DNA of 64,000 nucleotides from Dyella caseinilytica (GCF_016865235.1 NZ_CP064030.1:1798001-1862000); one strand, 5' to 3'. Shown: positions 1-8,807, numbered from the stretch's first letter. Numbers and translations are program-made. The notes: generated by a model from the sequence alone, not told the origin.

Positions 1-29
1 GGCGGCTTTTTTGTTGCCCGGAATCCGCC

Positions 30-233
30 ATGACCCTAGCTGTTCGCATCACCCATCCGACCGAATATCCCGCCAAAGCTCAGGTGACCGAATTCGCCAC
101 CGATGGCAATGGTGCCCTGCAGGGCGAGGGCCGAGTCGTCGCCACGCTGGAGCCCGGGCAGAGCTACGACGGGTACGTATACCAATCACCTGGCCATGGC
201 GGTTCGGTGCTAATCGTCCGCGAAGTTCACTAA
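30..233 (+). CDS. Small phage protein of unknown function
   Basis: The 67-residue product has no membrane segment or signal peptide. It has the alternating polar/hydrophobic pattern of a small beta-rich protein, and the C-terminal half contains GYVYQSPGHGGSVLIV. It lies just upstream of the endolysin with a 6-nt gap and is probably co-transcribed with the lysis genes. I do not recognise a family. The start is preceded only by a weak GGA. It is kept because it is collinear with the cassette and fills the only space before the endolysin. Confidence 0.5.
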   Translation: MTLAVRITHPTEYPAKAQVTEFATDGNGALQGEGRVVATLEPGQSYDGYVYQSPGHGGSVLIVREVH

Positions 234-239
234 CGCCTT

Positions 240-695
240 ATGCAACCCACCCAAGCCGCCATTGACTTAGTCAAGGCGAGCGAGGGATTGCGTCTATCGT
301 CGTATCAGGACGATGCGGGTATCTGGACGATCGGCTGGGGTCATACCGCCGACGTCATCGAAGGTATGGCCATCACCGAACAGCAGGCATTGGACTTCCT
401 CGCTGCCGACTTGAGTGTGGCCGGGAATGCAGTCTCGGCGCTGGTGAAAGTTTCCCTGACTCAGTCGCAGTTCGACGCACTGGCCGATTTCGTGTTCAAC
501 GAAGGCGAAGGGCATCTGCGCAGTTCGACATTGCTGCGACTGCTCAATGCCGGCCAGTACCAGGCCGCGGCGGCGCAGTTCAAGTTTTGGAATCTGGCCG
601 CGGGTCAGGTTGAGCCCGGTCTTGTGACGCGACGCGCCAAAGAAGCAGCGCTTTTCCTCTCCACACCCGCAAACGTCTCAGGGGGCGTTGCATGA
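240..695 (+). CDS. Endolysin, GH24 T4-type lysozyme
   Basis: This muramidase cleaves the MurNAc-GlcNAc bond of peptidoglycan at the end of the lytic cycle. The 151-residue length is typical for the family. The catalytic triad spacing of GH24 is present: Glu15 (in ASEGLRL), Asp24 and Thr30 (in WTIGWGHT), followed by the usual FNEGEGHLRSSTLL segment near residue 88. No N-terminal signal-anchor (SAR) helix is seen, so export should depend on a holin. The stop overlaps the next gene by ATGA, as expected for a translationally coupled lysis cassette. The start has no obvious ribosome binding site. Confidence 0.93.
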   Translation: MQPTQAAIDLVKASEGLRLSSYQDDAGIWTIGWGHTADVIEGMAITEQQALDFLAADLSVAGNAVSALVKVSLTQSQFDALADFVFNEGEGHLRSSTLLRLLNAGQYQAAAAQFKFWNLAAGQVEPGLVTRRAKEAALFLSTPANVSGGVA

Positions 696-913
696 ATCCT
701 GTCCTGGTCGCCGCAGCTGGCGGCATTGCCTCCGGCGTCATCTCGGCGATCCTCTCGGCATTCCTGCTGACGCTCAAATATTCCGAACGCCTCGCCAGTA
801 TCGAGCGTGGCCTTTTGGAGCAAGACAAGCGGATGGACCGCTTGGAACAGCAGATCTTCGGTGCGCTTCGCCGGATCGAAGACAAGATTGATCGCAAGCA
901 GGATCGGCCGTGA
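692..913 (+). CDS. Small membrane protein with coiled coil, lysis cassette
   Basis: The 73-residue product has one N-terminal hydrophobic segment (about residues 4-28) followed by a charged coiled-coil-like tail with heptad spacing (about 30-70). It starts on an ATGA overlap with the endolysin and ends in a GTGA overlap with the next gene. Position and topology suggest a holin, a holin antagonist or an inner-membrane spanin-like protein. The tail is short for an i-spanin. The exact role is inferred from position only. Confidence 0.65.
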   Translation: MNPVLVAAAGGIASGVISAILSAFLLTLKYSERLASIERGLLEQDKRMDRLEQQIFGALRRIEDKIDRKQDRP

Positions 914-1176
914 AGATCAGCGAGGGCACTTACAGCCTCCTGGTGAAGTTGCTGACCAAGTTCAACGAGAAATCATCCGTATATGGCTACGCCATGGTGT
1001 TTGGCGGCCAGTTTCTCGCCACCAAGTACCAGGGCGATGTCGCCAAAGGCGTGGAGATTGTCTCTGCGCTTGCCGGCATTGTGCTGTGGGTGGTCAGTGA
1101 CAGTGAGATCCATTCGCTGCTGACCGGCAAGAAGCCCGATTCCCAGCCTCCTACCGTCCCTCCTAATCAAGGTTGA
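910..1176 (+). CDS. Holin-like small membrane protein
   Basis: This 88-residue protein starts at a GTG that overlaps the previous stop (GTGA). It has two modest hydrophobic stretches (about residues 25-40 and 48-65) and a Pro-rich hydrophilic C-terminus, a pattern common in phage holins. Holins form the membrane lesion that releases the endolysin. The adjacent endolysin lacks its own export signal, so a holin is expected here. I cannot say which of this gene and its upstream neighbour is the true holin. Confidence 0.62.
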   Translation: MKISEGTYSLLVKLLTKFNEKSSVYGYAMVFGGQFLATKYQGDVAKGVEIVSALAGIVLWVVSDSEIHSLLTGKKPDSQPPTVPPNQG

Positions 1177-1180
1177 CCCT

Positions 1181-1681
1181 ATGAAAATCCTGAAATCGCT
1201 GTCCCTGGCGCTCGTCGTGGGGCTTATTGGTCTGGGCATCGGTTCGCTTGATGGTTGCGCGACGCTGCAGGCCGATCAGTCGAAAGCCGAGCTCGTTTGC
1301 TCAAACCTGTCTTCGGTGAATGCCACTTTCACTGCGTTCAACAACGTACTGATTGCCGAGCCAGCCACGAAGGTTATCGGCACGAAGGCGGCTGCCGATC
1401 TTGCTGCGGCCCAGGCGCCGATACAGGCGCTTTGCGCGAATGTCGGCATCGTGACTGATACGCAGATCACCGGTGCGTTGCAGCAGGTGCTGCCGGCCAT
1501 TGCCGCCATTGTTGCGACATTGCCTTTGCCAGCCGCCACCCAGGCCAGCATTCAGGGCGGTCTCGTTGCGGCTGAAGGTGTTGTCGGCCTAGCTGGCTTG
1601 TTCGAATCGCAGCTCCAAGCCGCGCAGGCGGCGAAGGCCATGCCTGCACCAGCATCGACGGTAGCCTCACCCGCGCAATGA
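1181..1681 (+). CDS. Phage lipoprotein, Ala-rich
   Basis: The 166-residue protein begins with a Lys-containing n-region and a hydrophobic core ending at Cys26 (SLDGC), which reads as a lipobox although Asp at -2 is unusual and could affect sorting. The mature part is rich in Ala/Val/Gln helices. Its place in the lysis cassette, before a lipase gene that overlaps its stop by ATGA, suggests envelope work such as outer-membrane disruption (o-spanin-like) or superinfection exclusion. It is much longer than a usual Rz1 o-spanin, so the role is open. Confidence 0.6.
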   Translation: MKILKSLSLALVVGLIGLGIGSLDGCATLQADQSKAELVCSNLSSVNATFTAFNNVLIAEPATKVIGTKAAADLAAAQAPIQALCANVGIVTDTQITGALQQVLPAIAAIVATLPLPAATQASIQGGLVAAEGVVGLAGLFESQLQAAQAAKAMPAPASTVASPAQ

Positions 1682-2262
1682 CCCCCTACGACTTCGCCCT
1701 CCTGGCCAAGCAGGCCTATACAGATGCGCCTACGGTCGGGAGTGCTGACTCTGCCTCGCGCATGCATGTGTATGAGGTGGATGACTTCGGGACGGTCCAT
1801 GTCTTCCGCGGCAGTGACGATATGGCTTCCTGGGAAGCTGACTTCGATATCGCCACGACGGATGTATGGGGATTGGGCAAAGTGCATGCAGGGTTCTATG
1901 CCGCGCTTGCTGCAATTCTTCCGGCATGTCTCGCGCTCCCACGCCCCAAGGCGATTGCCGGCCACAGTCTCGGCGCTGCGTTGGCGATTCTCTATGCCGG
2001 CGTTTTGGCGCAACAGGGTTGCATTGTGCCGGTCTACGCTTTCGAACCGCCGCGACTCTGCGCTGATAGCGGTCTTCAAAAGCTGCTCTTCGATAAATGT
2101 GTTCCATGGATTGCCACACGGAATGGTAACGATATTGTGACGCAGGTGCCGATCAGCATGACGCTGCCTGGTCCTCTGCGACTTATCGGTAGTCCTTCCG
2201 CTCCGGTCGATAACGCCACCGATCACAGCATTGATAGGGTGATAGCAGCCCTTCAGGCCTAA
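1678..2262 (+). CDS. Phage-encoded class 3 lipase
   Basis: The 194-residue alpha/beta-hydrolase has the lipase class 3 hallmarks. These are FRGS near residue 43 (oxyanion region), the nucleophile elbow AGHSLGAA with Ser97, an NDIVTQVP segment giving Asp152, and His183 in TDHSID. There is no signal peptide, so the enzyme would act from the cytoplasm after membrane collapse or inside the virion. The ATGA overlap with the preceding lipoprotein couples the two. The position suggests a part in envelope breakdown at lysis, by analogy with phage lipases and esterases. Attack on the host membrane in another context remains possible. Confidence 0.85.
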   Translation: MTPYDFALLAKQAYTDAPTVGSADSASRMHVYEVDDFGTVHVFRGSDDMASWEADFDIATTDVWGLGKVHAGFYAALAAILPACLALPRPKAIAGHSLGAALAILYAGVLAQQGCIVPVYAFEPPRLCADSGLQKLLFDKCVPWIATRNGNDIVTQVPISMTLPGPLRLIGSPSAPVDNATDHSIDRVIAALQA

Positions 2263-2264
2263 CC

Positions 2265-2372
2265 ATGGACGCCTTCCTCCGCTGGACTTATGCACTCGCA
2301 TGGGTCTTCGTGGTGACCTTCGTGGTATCGCTGATCGTGTATGTCGAATGGCGTAGGCATAAGGGTTTGTAA
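2265..2372 (+). CDS. 35-residue single-pass membrane peptide
   Basis: A short ORF (ATG GAC GCC ... TTG TAA) lies 2 nt after the lipase stop. The peptide is one hydrophobic helix (about residues 8-28) with a basic tail ending in RRHKGL. The tight spacing and clean transmembrane design suggest a real small lysis or membrane gene, but no strong ribosome binding site is visible and no family is recognised. Confidence 0.4.
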   Translation: MDAFLRWTYALAWVFVVTFVVSLIVYVEWRRHKGL

Positions 2373-2396
2373 TTTCCATAATGGATATGAGTAGAA

Positions 2397-2744
2397 ATGG
2401 CAGGGCGTCCTAAAGGAACACCTAAAACGGGTGGCAGGCGGCCTGGCATACCCAATAAAGTTACGGCTGATATCAAGGCTATAGCGCAGCAATATGGCAA
2501 GCGAGCCATTCAGCGATTAGTGCAAATCATGGAAAACGATGAAGCGCCTCATGCTGCTCAGGTAGCAGCCTCTCGCGAATTGCTTAATCGTGGTTACGGA
2601 CAGTCTCAGCAATCCACTGACATCACTAATAGCGATGGATCACTAAGCCATCCCGGCTATGCGGTAATTCCGGAGCAAGCCGAGGGTATGGAAGCATGGA
2701 CTCAGCAAACGCAGAGTTCATCCCAGATCCAGACGGACGAATAG
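2397..2744 (+). CDS. Terminase small subunit (putative)
   Basis: The 115-residue protein starts with a basic, Gly/Pro-rich segment (GRPKGTPKTGGRRPG) typical of DUF5681-like phage proteins next to terminases. A helical region (about 25-70) could hold the DNA-binding domain. Small terminase subunits recognise the packaging site and load the motor. The gene overlaps the large subunit start by 49 nt, which supports the assignment. The functional call rests mainly on this neighbour. Confidence 0.75.
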   Translation: MAGRPKGTPKTGGRRPGIPNKVTADIKAIAQQYGKRAIQRLVQIMENDEAPHAAQVAASRELLNRGYGQSQQSTDITNSDGSLSHPGYAVIPEQAEGMEAWTQQTQSSSQIQTDE

Positions 2745-4054
2745 TCTGGGCACCCCAGCCGGGGCCGCAAACGTTACTGCTGACGTGCCCTGTCGAAGAT
2801 ATTCTCTTCGGAGGTGCCCGAGGTGGTGGTAAGTCCGATGCTTTGCTTGGCGATTGGATCGGCCATGCCAGCCGGAGTCATGGTCATGCACGCGGCGTCA
2901 TCTTTCGCCGTACCACGCCGCAGCTGGAAGAAATCATCCAGCGCAGCAAAGAGCTATTTCCGCCCCTCGGGGCGAAATGGCTTGCTGGTATCAAGACATG
3001 GGTATTCCCCGATGGCTCGCGCCTCAAGATGCGCTGGCTGGAACGAGATGAAGATGCTGATAACTACCAGGGGCATCAATACACTTGGATTGGTGTTGAT
3101 GAGATCGGCATTTTTCCGAATCCCGATCCGATCGACAAATTGAGGGCCACGCTGCGTTCACCGTGGGGCATTCCCTGCGTGATGCGCGCTACCGCCAATC
3201 CGGGGGGCGTAGGTCATCAATGGCTGAAGGAACGCTATGTGTTGCCGGCCAAGCCGATGACGCCGTTCTACGATGCCTTTCGCGAGGTGTGGCGGGTCTT
3301 CATTCCGTCGAAACTCAGCGATAACAAGAAATTGTTGGAGAACGATCCGACATACATAAGCCGACTCAAGTCGGCGGGCCCAGAATGGTTGGTGCGGGCT
3401 TGGTTGCATGGCGACTGGGACGCCAGCGCTGGCGACAGCTTCTTTACCGAAGCGATTCTTTTGCAGGACGGTCAACCGGTCGATTGGCCGGAACGCTGTG
3501 ATGATGTTTACGCCGTAGTGGACACGGCGATGAAGGATGGCGCGCAGCATGATGGATCGGCCGTCATGTACTACGCGCGCAATACTTTCTACGGCACGCC
3601 ACTAACTATCCTCGATTGGGACGTTCGCCAGATTCAGGGCATCGATCTCGAAGAATGGCTGCCGCAAGTTACGCAGCGTTGCGAGGAATTAGCACAGCTC
3701 ACGCGTGCGCGCCGGGGAAGTCTCGGCGCATGGATTGAAGACAAGGCATCCGGCACGGTTCTGATCCAGCAAGGTCAGCGGGCAGGGTTGCCCGTTAATG
3801 CGATCGATGGATCGCCGACCGCGCTTGGCAAGGAGGGCCGCTGCCTCGCTGCCTCGCCGCATGTGTACCAGCACAAAGTGAAGATGAGCCGGTACGCCTA
3901 TGAGAAAACGGTCATCTACAAAGGACAGTCCCGCAACCATGCGCTTTCGCAGGTCTGCGGTTTCCGGCCAGGCCAAGATAAAGGGCCTCGCGACTTACTC
4001 GACACTTTCACCTATGGCGTCTTAATCGGCTTGGGTGACTCGGATGGTTACTGA
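2696..4054 (+). CDS. terL: Terminase large subunit
   Basis: This 452-residue packaging motor has an N-terminal ATPase with a Walker A-like loop at residues 39-47 (GGARGGGKS) and Walker B at about 132-137 (WIGVDE). The C-terminal RNase H-like nuclease shows Asp277 (VVDTA), an acidic IED at 349-351 and Asp437 (DLLDTF). It cuts concatemers and translocates DNA into the prohead through the portal encoded next. The start lies inside the small-subunit gene; the next Met would cut into the ATPase fold, so the early start is kept. Confidence 0.95.
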   Translation: MDSANAEFIPDPDGRIVWAPQPGPQTLLLTCPVEDILFGGARGGGKSDALLGDWIGHASRSHGHARGVIFRRTTPQLEEIIQRSKELFPPLGAKWLAGIKTWVFPDGSRLKMRWLERDEDADNYQGHQYTWIGVDEIGIFPNPDPIDKLRATLRSPWGIPCVMRATANPGGVGHQWLKERYVLPAKPMTPFYDAFREVWRVFIPSKLSDNKKLLENDPTYISRLKSAGPEWLVRAWLHGDWDASAGDSFFTEAILLQDGQPVDWPERCDDVYAVVDTAMKDGAQHDGSAVMYYARNTFYGTPLTILDWDVRQIQGIDLEEWLPQVTQRCEELAQLTRARRGSLGAWIEDKASGTVLIQQGQRAGLPVNAIDGSPTALGKEGRCLAASPHVYQHKVKMSRYAYEKTVIYKGQSRNHALSQVCGFRPGQDKGPRDLLDTFTYGVLIGLGDSDGY

Positions 4055-4057
4055 CAC

Positions 4058-5503
4058 ATGAGCGAATTCGACGGTGACAGCGCGTCGAGTGTGTTAACAC
4101 TCAATGCGACGCTGGGAAGTCCGCTCTATCAGTTTCTGACATCCGATGCGATTGTTCCCGGCTCGTCGGCGTCGTATGAGTTGTGCAAGACGATCTTTGC
4201 TTATCACCCCCTGGGCATGAAGATCGCTGAGGAACCGATCAAGCGCGCGCAGAGTCAGTCGCGCCTGATCAAGATTGGCACGGCTCCGGATCGCTGCGTT
4301 GAGGCATTTCAGAAGGCATGGGATGCTCTGGGCACGGTGGGTGCCGATACGCTGATTCGTAATACGCATACGCTTAGCCGCGTATATGGCATCGCTTCGT
4401 TGGCGGTTCTGGCCGAAGGGACGGAGCCGAAAGATCCGCTTCCGTTCGACCGTCTGCACGAATTGAAACTCAGTTTCAACGTGCTCGATCCGCTGAACAC
4501 GGCGGGCAGCTTAGTGATGAACCAAGACCCGAACGATCCGGGTTTTATGAAACCTACCGGTGTAGCGGTCTCTGGACGTCCGTATCACAACAGCCGCACG
4601 TCGGTGTTGATGAACGGACAGCCGCTCTATATCGAATGGTCGAGTTCGGCGTATGGCTTCGTGGGACGCTCAGTCTATCAGTCCGCGCTGTACCCGCTGA
4701 AGACCTATATCCAAACGATGATCACAGATCAGGCAGTGACGGAGAAAGCCGCCGTACTGGTCATGAAGCTGAAGTCGCCAGGTAATTTCATCGACAAGGT
4801 GACGCGCGCCTTTTATTCGATCAAACGCACCATTACGAAGGGTGCCCGCACCGGAAATGTGGTTTCGATTGGCGTTGATGAAGATATCGCCGCCATCAAC
4901 TATACGAATCTGAAAGATGCTGCCGAATTCGCACGGACTAACTGCATCAAGAATATCGCCACGGCAACACCTATGCCGGCGAGCATGATCGATCAGGAAA
5001 CCTTTGCGAGTGGTCTGGCAGAGGGAACAGAGGACGCGAAACGCGAAGCGGTCTATGTGCAAGGTATCCGCAAGGATATCGAGCCGCTCTATCGCTTCCT
5101 CGATGTCATCGTGATGCATCAGGCGTGGACGCCGGAGTTTTATGAGTCCATTCAGCGTGAGTTTCCGAAGGAGTATGGAGAAGTTCCCTATGAAACGGCC
5201 TTTTCGGAGTGGAAGAATTCATTCAAGGCGACCTGGCCGAATTTACTGGAAGAGCCCGACAGCGAAAAAGTTAAGACCGATGATGTCGTGACAAAGGCTG
5301 CTATTGCAGCCTTTGAAGTATTGGCTCCTAATCTCGATCCAGTGAATAAGGCGCGTCTCGCCAAATGGGTCTCGGAAGTATTTGCCAGTCGTCCGACCTT
5401 CGAGGCGTACCCGATGGATCTGGACGAAGAGGCCATCGCCGAATACGAGCCGCCGGTTCCGGAAATGGAGCCTAAGCCCGTCGTCGAGTCCTCGCACGAA
5501 TAG
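4058..5503 (+). CDS. Portal protein, DUF1073 family
   Basis: The 481-residue protein lies 3 nt after the terminase, the canonical portal position. It resembles DUF1073 portal-like proteins, with an N-terminal region containing AYHPLGMKIAEEP and a DQETFASGLAEGTED segment near residue 315. It would form the dodecameric vertex for DNA entry and tail joining. The Pfam name for this family now mentions Acb1 anti-CBASS proteins; I see no HxT/HxS phosphodiesterase pair here, so the portal reading is preferred. The acidic C-terminus after about 440 looks flexible. Confidence 0.88.
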   Translation: MSEFDGDSASSVLTLNATLGSPLYQFLTSDAIVPGSSASYELCKTIFAYHPLGMKIAEEPIKRAQSQSRLIKIGTAPDRCVEAFQKAWDALGTVGADTLIRNTHTLSRVYGIASLAVLAEGTEPKDPLPFDRLHELKLSFNVLDPLNTAGSLVMNQDPNDPGFMKPTGVAVSGRPYHNSRTSVLMNGQPLYIEWSSSAYGFVGRSVYQSALYPLKTYIQTMITDQAVTEKAAVLVMKLKSPGNFIDKVTRAFYSIKRTITKGARTGNVVSIGVDEDIAAINYTNLKDAAEFARTNCIKNIATATPMPASMIDQETFASGLAEGTEDAKREAVYVQGIRKDIEPLYRFLDVIVMHQAWTPEFYESIQREFPKEYGEVPYETAFSEWKNSFKATWPNLLEEPDSEKVKTDDVVTKAAIAAFEVLAPNLDPVNKARLAKWVSEVFASRPTFEAYPMDLDEEAIAEYEPPVPEMEPKPVVESSHE

Positions 5504-5505
5504 CC

Positions 5506-6324
5506 ATGGCGAGTACATTCCGCAAGGCGCTCGAAGAGGCGGTCGCGTATTACACCGAATACGGTTATGGCAGTTCGGAGCGCCTGAGTGATTGGATGCG
5601 CCGGCTCTATGCTGTAGCGCGTCAGGATTCACCGTCGCCGGAACAGCTCCAGAAACGCATGAAGATGGCGATGGAGACCTATTTCAAGCGCGCGACCAGT
5701 TACACCACGACGCGCCGGAAGCATCCCGGCGTGCCGCGCTACACGATTCAGCAGATTGAGCCGCGCCTGCGTCCGGAACTGTCGCGACGGATTCAAGCCA
5801 GCGCCGACCTGATCAAGCTTAATCGGGATCAGGCGATTGAGAAGACGATGCAGCGTTTTGCCGGATGGGCAACGTCCGTTCCGTCTGGCGGTTCGAATGT
5901 TGTGGCGAAAGGCGAAGTAAAGCAGGACATCGCGAAATCGCTTCGACAGCTTTCCTTTGTCGAACGTCGCGTTGCCATCGATCAGGGCCATAAGCTGGTC
6001 TCCAACGTTAACGCGATTATCGCGGAACAGGGTCAAGCCATCGCCGGCATGTGGCGCTCGCATTGGCGACGTCCCGGCTATGACTATCGGCCGGACCACA
6101 AAGAACGCGATCAGAAGGTTTTCGCGCTTCGCGGCAATTGGGCGATGCAGAGCGGCCTGATGAATAAGGGTGCCGGTTACATGGATGAAATGACCGCGGC
6201 AGGCGAAGAGCCATTCTGCGAATGCTACGTCGTCTATTTCTACAACCTTCGAGACTTGCCCGCCGATATGTTGACGAATAAGGGGCGGTCGGAGCTTGAG
6301 CGGACGCGGATCAAGGTTGCCTAA
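5506..6324 (+). CDS. Head morphogenesis protein, Mu gpF-like
   Basis: The 272-residue product follows the portal by 2 nt and ends one base before the protease gene. The C-terminal part (about residues 180-262) carries the conserved arrangement of this family: a DHKERDQKVF segment, a WAMQSGLM segment, a Tyr-Asp-Glu-like YMDEMT turn, and a Cys pair in PFCECYV. Such minor head proteins are injected or bind the portal vertex during prohead assembly. The basic N-terminal half has no recognisable domain. Confidence 0.8.
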   Translation: MASTFRKALEEAVAYYTEYGYGSSERLSDWMRRLYAVARQDSPSPEQLQKRMKMAMETYFKRATSYTTTRRKHPGVPRYTIQQIEPRLRPELSRRIQASADLIKLNRDQAIEKTMQRFAGWATSVPSGGSNVVAKGEVKQDIAKSLRQLSFVERRVAIDQGHKLVSNVNAIIAEQGQAIAGMWRSHWRRPGYDYRPDHKERDQKVFALRGNWAMQSGLMNKGAGYMDEMTAAGEEPFCECYVVYFYNLRDLPADMLTNKGRSELERTRIKVA

Positions 6325-8184
6325 ATGCCATCCGTCAGTTCGGCCCAGCACCGCGCCATGGAAGCCGCAGCGCATGGGCATTCGACGCTTGGCATTCCGG
6401 CATCGGTAGGCAAGGAGTTCGTCAATGCCGATAAGGGCCGTAAGGATGATGCGGCGACCAAGGATTGCTCGGGCATTCTATTTCGCGCAAACGGTCCATT
6501 TTATTTGCTGTGCAAGCGCTCCGATACGGGGCAATGGGCGCAGCCTGGCGGCCATATCGAAGGCGGCGAATCGGCTGAAGAGGCCGCTGTTCGCGAATGT
6601 GTCGAAGAGATCGGAGGATGCCCGAATGGATTGCGCTGGGTTGCGCGACGCAGCAATCTTCCGAAAGGCAAAGGAACGTTCACCTGTTTTCTGCAGGATG
6701 TAACGAAACCTTTCAAACCCGAGCTCAATGATGAGCACACAAAATGGGGATGGTTCGCGCCGGATCAGCTCCCAGCGAATACGCATCCAGAAGTAGCGAA
6801 AACAATTCGTGCCGTCACTGGCAATGAATTGGATATCGCTAAGCGCATCGCGAAGGGCGAATTGCCATCGCCGCAGCGCTATCACAATGTTTGGTTATTC
6901 AAGCTTCGTATTACTGGAACCGGCACGAGCTACCGGTCCAAGCATAAAGAGTTTGTCTACAGGCCGCCGGAGAATTTCCTCACCGAGGAATTCGTCGAAC
7001 GCTGCAATGGGCTGCCGCTGATCTTCGAGCATCCGAAGGAAAGCGTGACGCTCACCTCTGATGAATATCGAAATCGGGCCATCGGCACGATTGTCCTTCC
7101 ATTTATCGAAGGCGATGAAGTTGATGGCATCGCCAAAGTGTTCGATGACGATGCGGCGCTGCTTATGCGGATGTCGCATGCATCAACAAGCCCGGCGGTT
7201 GTTTTCCGTGACGCCGGTTCGACTGAGACCGTCCAGCTGGACGACGGCTCGACGGTTTTGATTGAAGGCAACCCTTCCTATCTGGATCACCTCGCCATCT
7301 GCGAAGAGGGCGTGTGGGACAAGGGCGGGGAACCCACTGGTGTACACATCGAAGGAGATCCCGCTGTGGATAACGTAGAACAAGCGCCCGCATGGGCCGA
7401 TGCTCTGGGTAAGGGCATGAAAGAGTTTCAGGATTCCGTGTGCGCGCGCCTGGATGCCCTTGAAGGCAAGGGTGGCGGCGAGTCGGAAGAGGAAAAGGCC
7501 AAAAAGGCGGCTGAAGAAGAGGCCAAGCGGATTGCTGATGAGGCCGCTCGCGGTAGTCGCGCTGACGAATCCGAGGAAGAGAAGCTGAAGCGCGAGGAAA
7601 AAGAGCGCGCCGATGCCGAAGAAAAAGAGCGCAAAGATTCCGAGGAAAAGGAAAAGCGCGAGAAGGAAGAGAAAGAGCGCGCCGATGCGCAGGCGGGAAC
7701 GATCAAGGGTCTCGAAGCTCAGATCGCCGCCATGCAAGCGCAGATCGCCAACGTCACCAAGCCGCGCACCAACGAGGATCGTGATCAGCTGAGTCGCATT
7801 CAGCGCCGCGCGGAAGGTGTTGCGATGGCGTTCGGTGATGCCAATTCAGTGACGCCGCCGATGTTCGACGAGTCTCCGATTGGTTATCGCAAGCGCATGG
7901 CTGCGATTTTCCAGAAGCACAGCCCGCGCGCGAAGACCACGAACATCAAGGCACTCGATGATGACACCTTTGGCTTGATCGAAGACATGATTTACGCCGA
8001 TGCGCAGGCGTCCGCCAACAAATCAGCCGTGCTTCCGAAGGGTCGCTTGCATGCATCGGTGGATACCTCGACCGGTCATCGCGTCACCACATACACGGGC
8101 GATCAGGAAGTCACCTGGGGTCCGTTCAAGGCGCCGGTCTTCAGTGGCCGGATCAACAAAGACGTCGGCAAGAGGGTTGAATAA
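6325..8184 (+). CDS. NUDIX domain fused to DUF2213 prohead protease/scaffold
   Basis: This 619-residue protein has four parts. Residues 1-38 (SSAQHRAMEAAAHG) match the short N-terminal module often seen on phage head proteins. Residues about 47-170 form a NUDIX hydrolase domain with a complete box at 76-98 (Gly76, Glu82, Arg90-Glu91, Glu94-Glu95, Gly97). Residues about 190-350 resemble DUF2213, a capsid maturation protease. Residues about 385-490 are a highly charged Glu/Lys/Arg coiled coil, as expected for an internal scaffold. The order portal - gpF - protease/scaffold - decoration - capsid fits. The NUDIX insertion is the odd part. Its stop overlaps the next start (TAATG). Confidence 0.85.
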   Translation: MPSVSSAQHRAMEAAAHGHSTLGIPASVGKEFVNADKGRKDDAATKDCSGILFRANGPFYLLCKRSDTGQWAQPGGHIEGGESAEEAAVRECVEEIGGCPNGLRWVARRSNLPKGKGTFTCFLQDVTKPFKPELNDEHTKWGWFAPDQLPANTHPEVAKTIRAVTGNELDIAKRIAKGELPSPQRYHNVWLFKLRITGTGTSYRSKHKEFVYRPPENFLTEEFVERCNGLPLIFEHPKESVTLTSDEYRNRAIGTIVLPFIEGDEVDGIAKVFDDDAALLMRMSHASTSPAVVFRDAGSTETVQLDDGSTVLIEGNPSYLDHLAICEEGVWDKGGEPTGVHIEGDPAVDNVEQAPAWADALGKGMKEFQDSVCARLDALEGKGGGESEEEKAKKAAEEEAKRIADEAARGSRADESEEEKLKREEKERADAEEKERKDSEEKEKREKEEKERADAQAGTIKGLEAQIAAMQAQIANVTKPRTNEDRDQLSRIQRRAEGVAMAFGDANSVTPPMFDESPIGYRKRMAAIFQKHSPRAKTTNIKALDDDTFGLIEDMIYADAQASANKSAVLPKGRLHASVDTSTGHRVTTYTGDQEVTWGPFKAPVFSGRINKDVGKRVE

Positions 8185-8795
8185 TGAGCGGCATTTCTTT
8201 GAACCCGATGGTCACGTCGCAGCCTTTTGGCACCTTCGACGTCACCACCCAAGGCTACTATCAGGGCGATTTCGTCGATGATTCGAGCAGCTATCAGTAT
8301 CTCGACGCCGGTCAAATCGCTTCCTCCGTTACGCAGCCCATTTGGGGCGGCATGGCGATCACCGAAACCCTGTCGTCTGCGGGCGAGGGCAATCTCGGCA
8401 ATCAGCTGACGCTGGCTTCAGCCGCAGGCAATGTCACTGGCATCACGACCTTCCTGAAAAATGGCTCGGCCATCATCACTGCTGGTGCCAGCAATGTGCC
8501 GCAGGTTCAGGCCAGCATGACGGCGAACTTCTTCCGCTTCGGATCGAATGCGCGCTTGAAGGTTGCCGTTCTGAACTCATACGTCGCCACGCTGGAAGGT
8601 GGCGCGATCAATCAAACCTTGTATTGGGATCCGGCGCTTCAGCAGCTCACCGCCGAAGGGACCAGCGGTGCGTTCGCGTTGCCCGCTACGACCAAGGTTA
8701 TCTCCGTCAACACGAACAGCAAGGTTGTCTCGTACAACTCGGGCACGGGTGCTGTCACCTGGGAGTCTGGCGCTGTGGCGATCATCTCGATCTAA
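8184..8795 (+). CDS. Putative capsid decoration/stabilising protein
   Basis: The 203-residue product is rich in Gly, Ser, Thr and Ala with predicted beta structure and no membrane segment. It sits between the prohead protease/scaffold and the major capsid gene, where a head decoration or cement protein is normally encoded. I recognise no specific motif, so the assignment rests on position and composition. It starts on a TAATG overlap with the upstream stop. Confidence 0.6.
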   Translation: MSGISLNPMVTSQPFGTFDVTTQGYYQGDFVDDSSSYQYLDAGQIASSVTQPIWGGMAITETLSSAGEGNLGNQLTLASAAGNVTGITTFLKNGSAIITAGASNVPQVQASMTANFFRFGSNARLKVAVLNSYVATLEGGAINQTLYWDPALQQLTAEGTSGAFALPATTKVISVNTNSKVVSYNSGTGAVTWESGAVAIISI

Positions 8796-8807
8796 GGAGC
8801 CCATGAC

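Noticed and set aside
1..13. GGCGGC followed by TTTTTT as the end of a terminator
   Set aside because: The upstream stem arm lies outside the window, so it cannot be confirmed.
4058..5503. Portal gene as an Acb1-like anti-CBASS protein (family name overlap)
   Set aside because: It has the length and gene position of a portal and no HxT/HxS phosphodiesterase pair.
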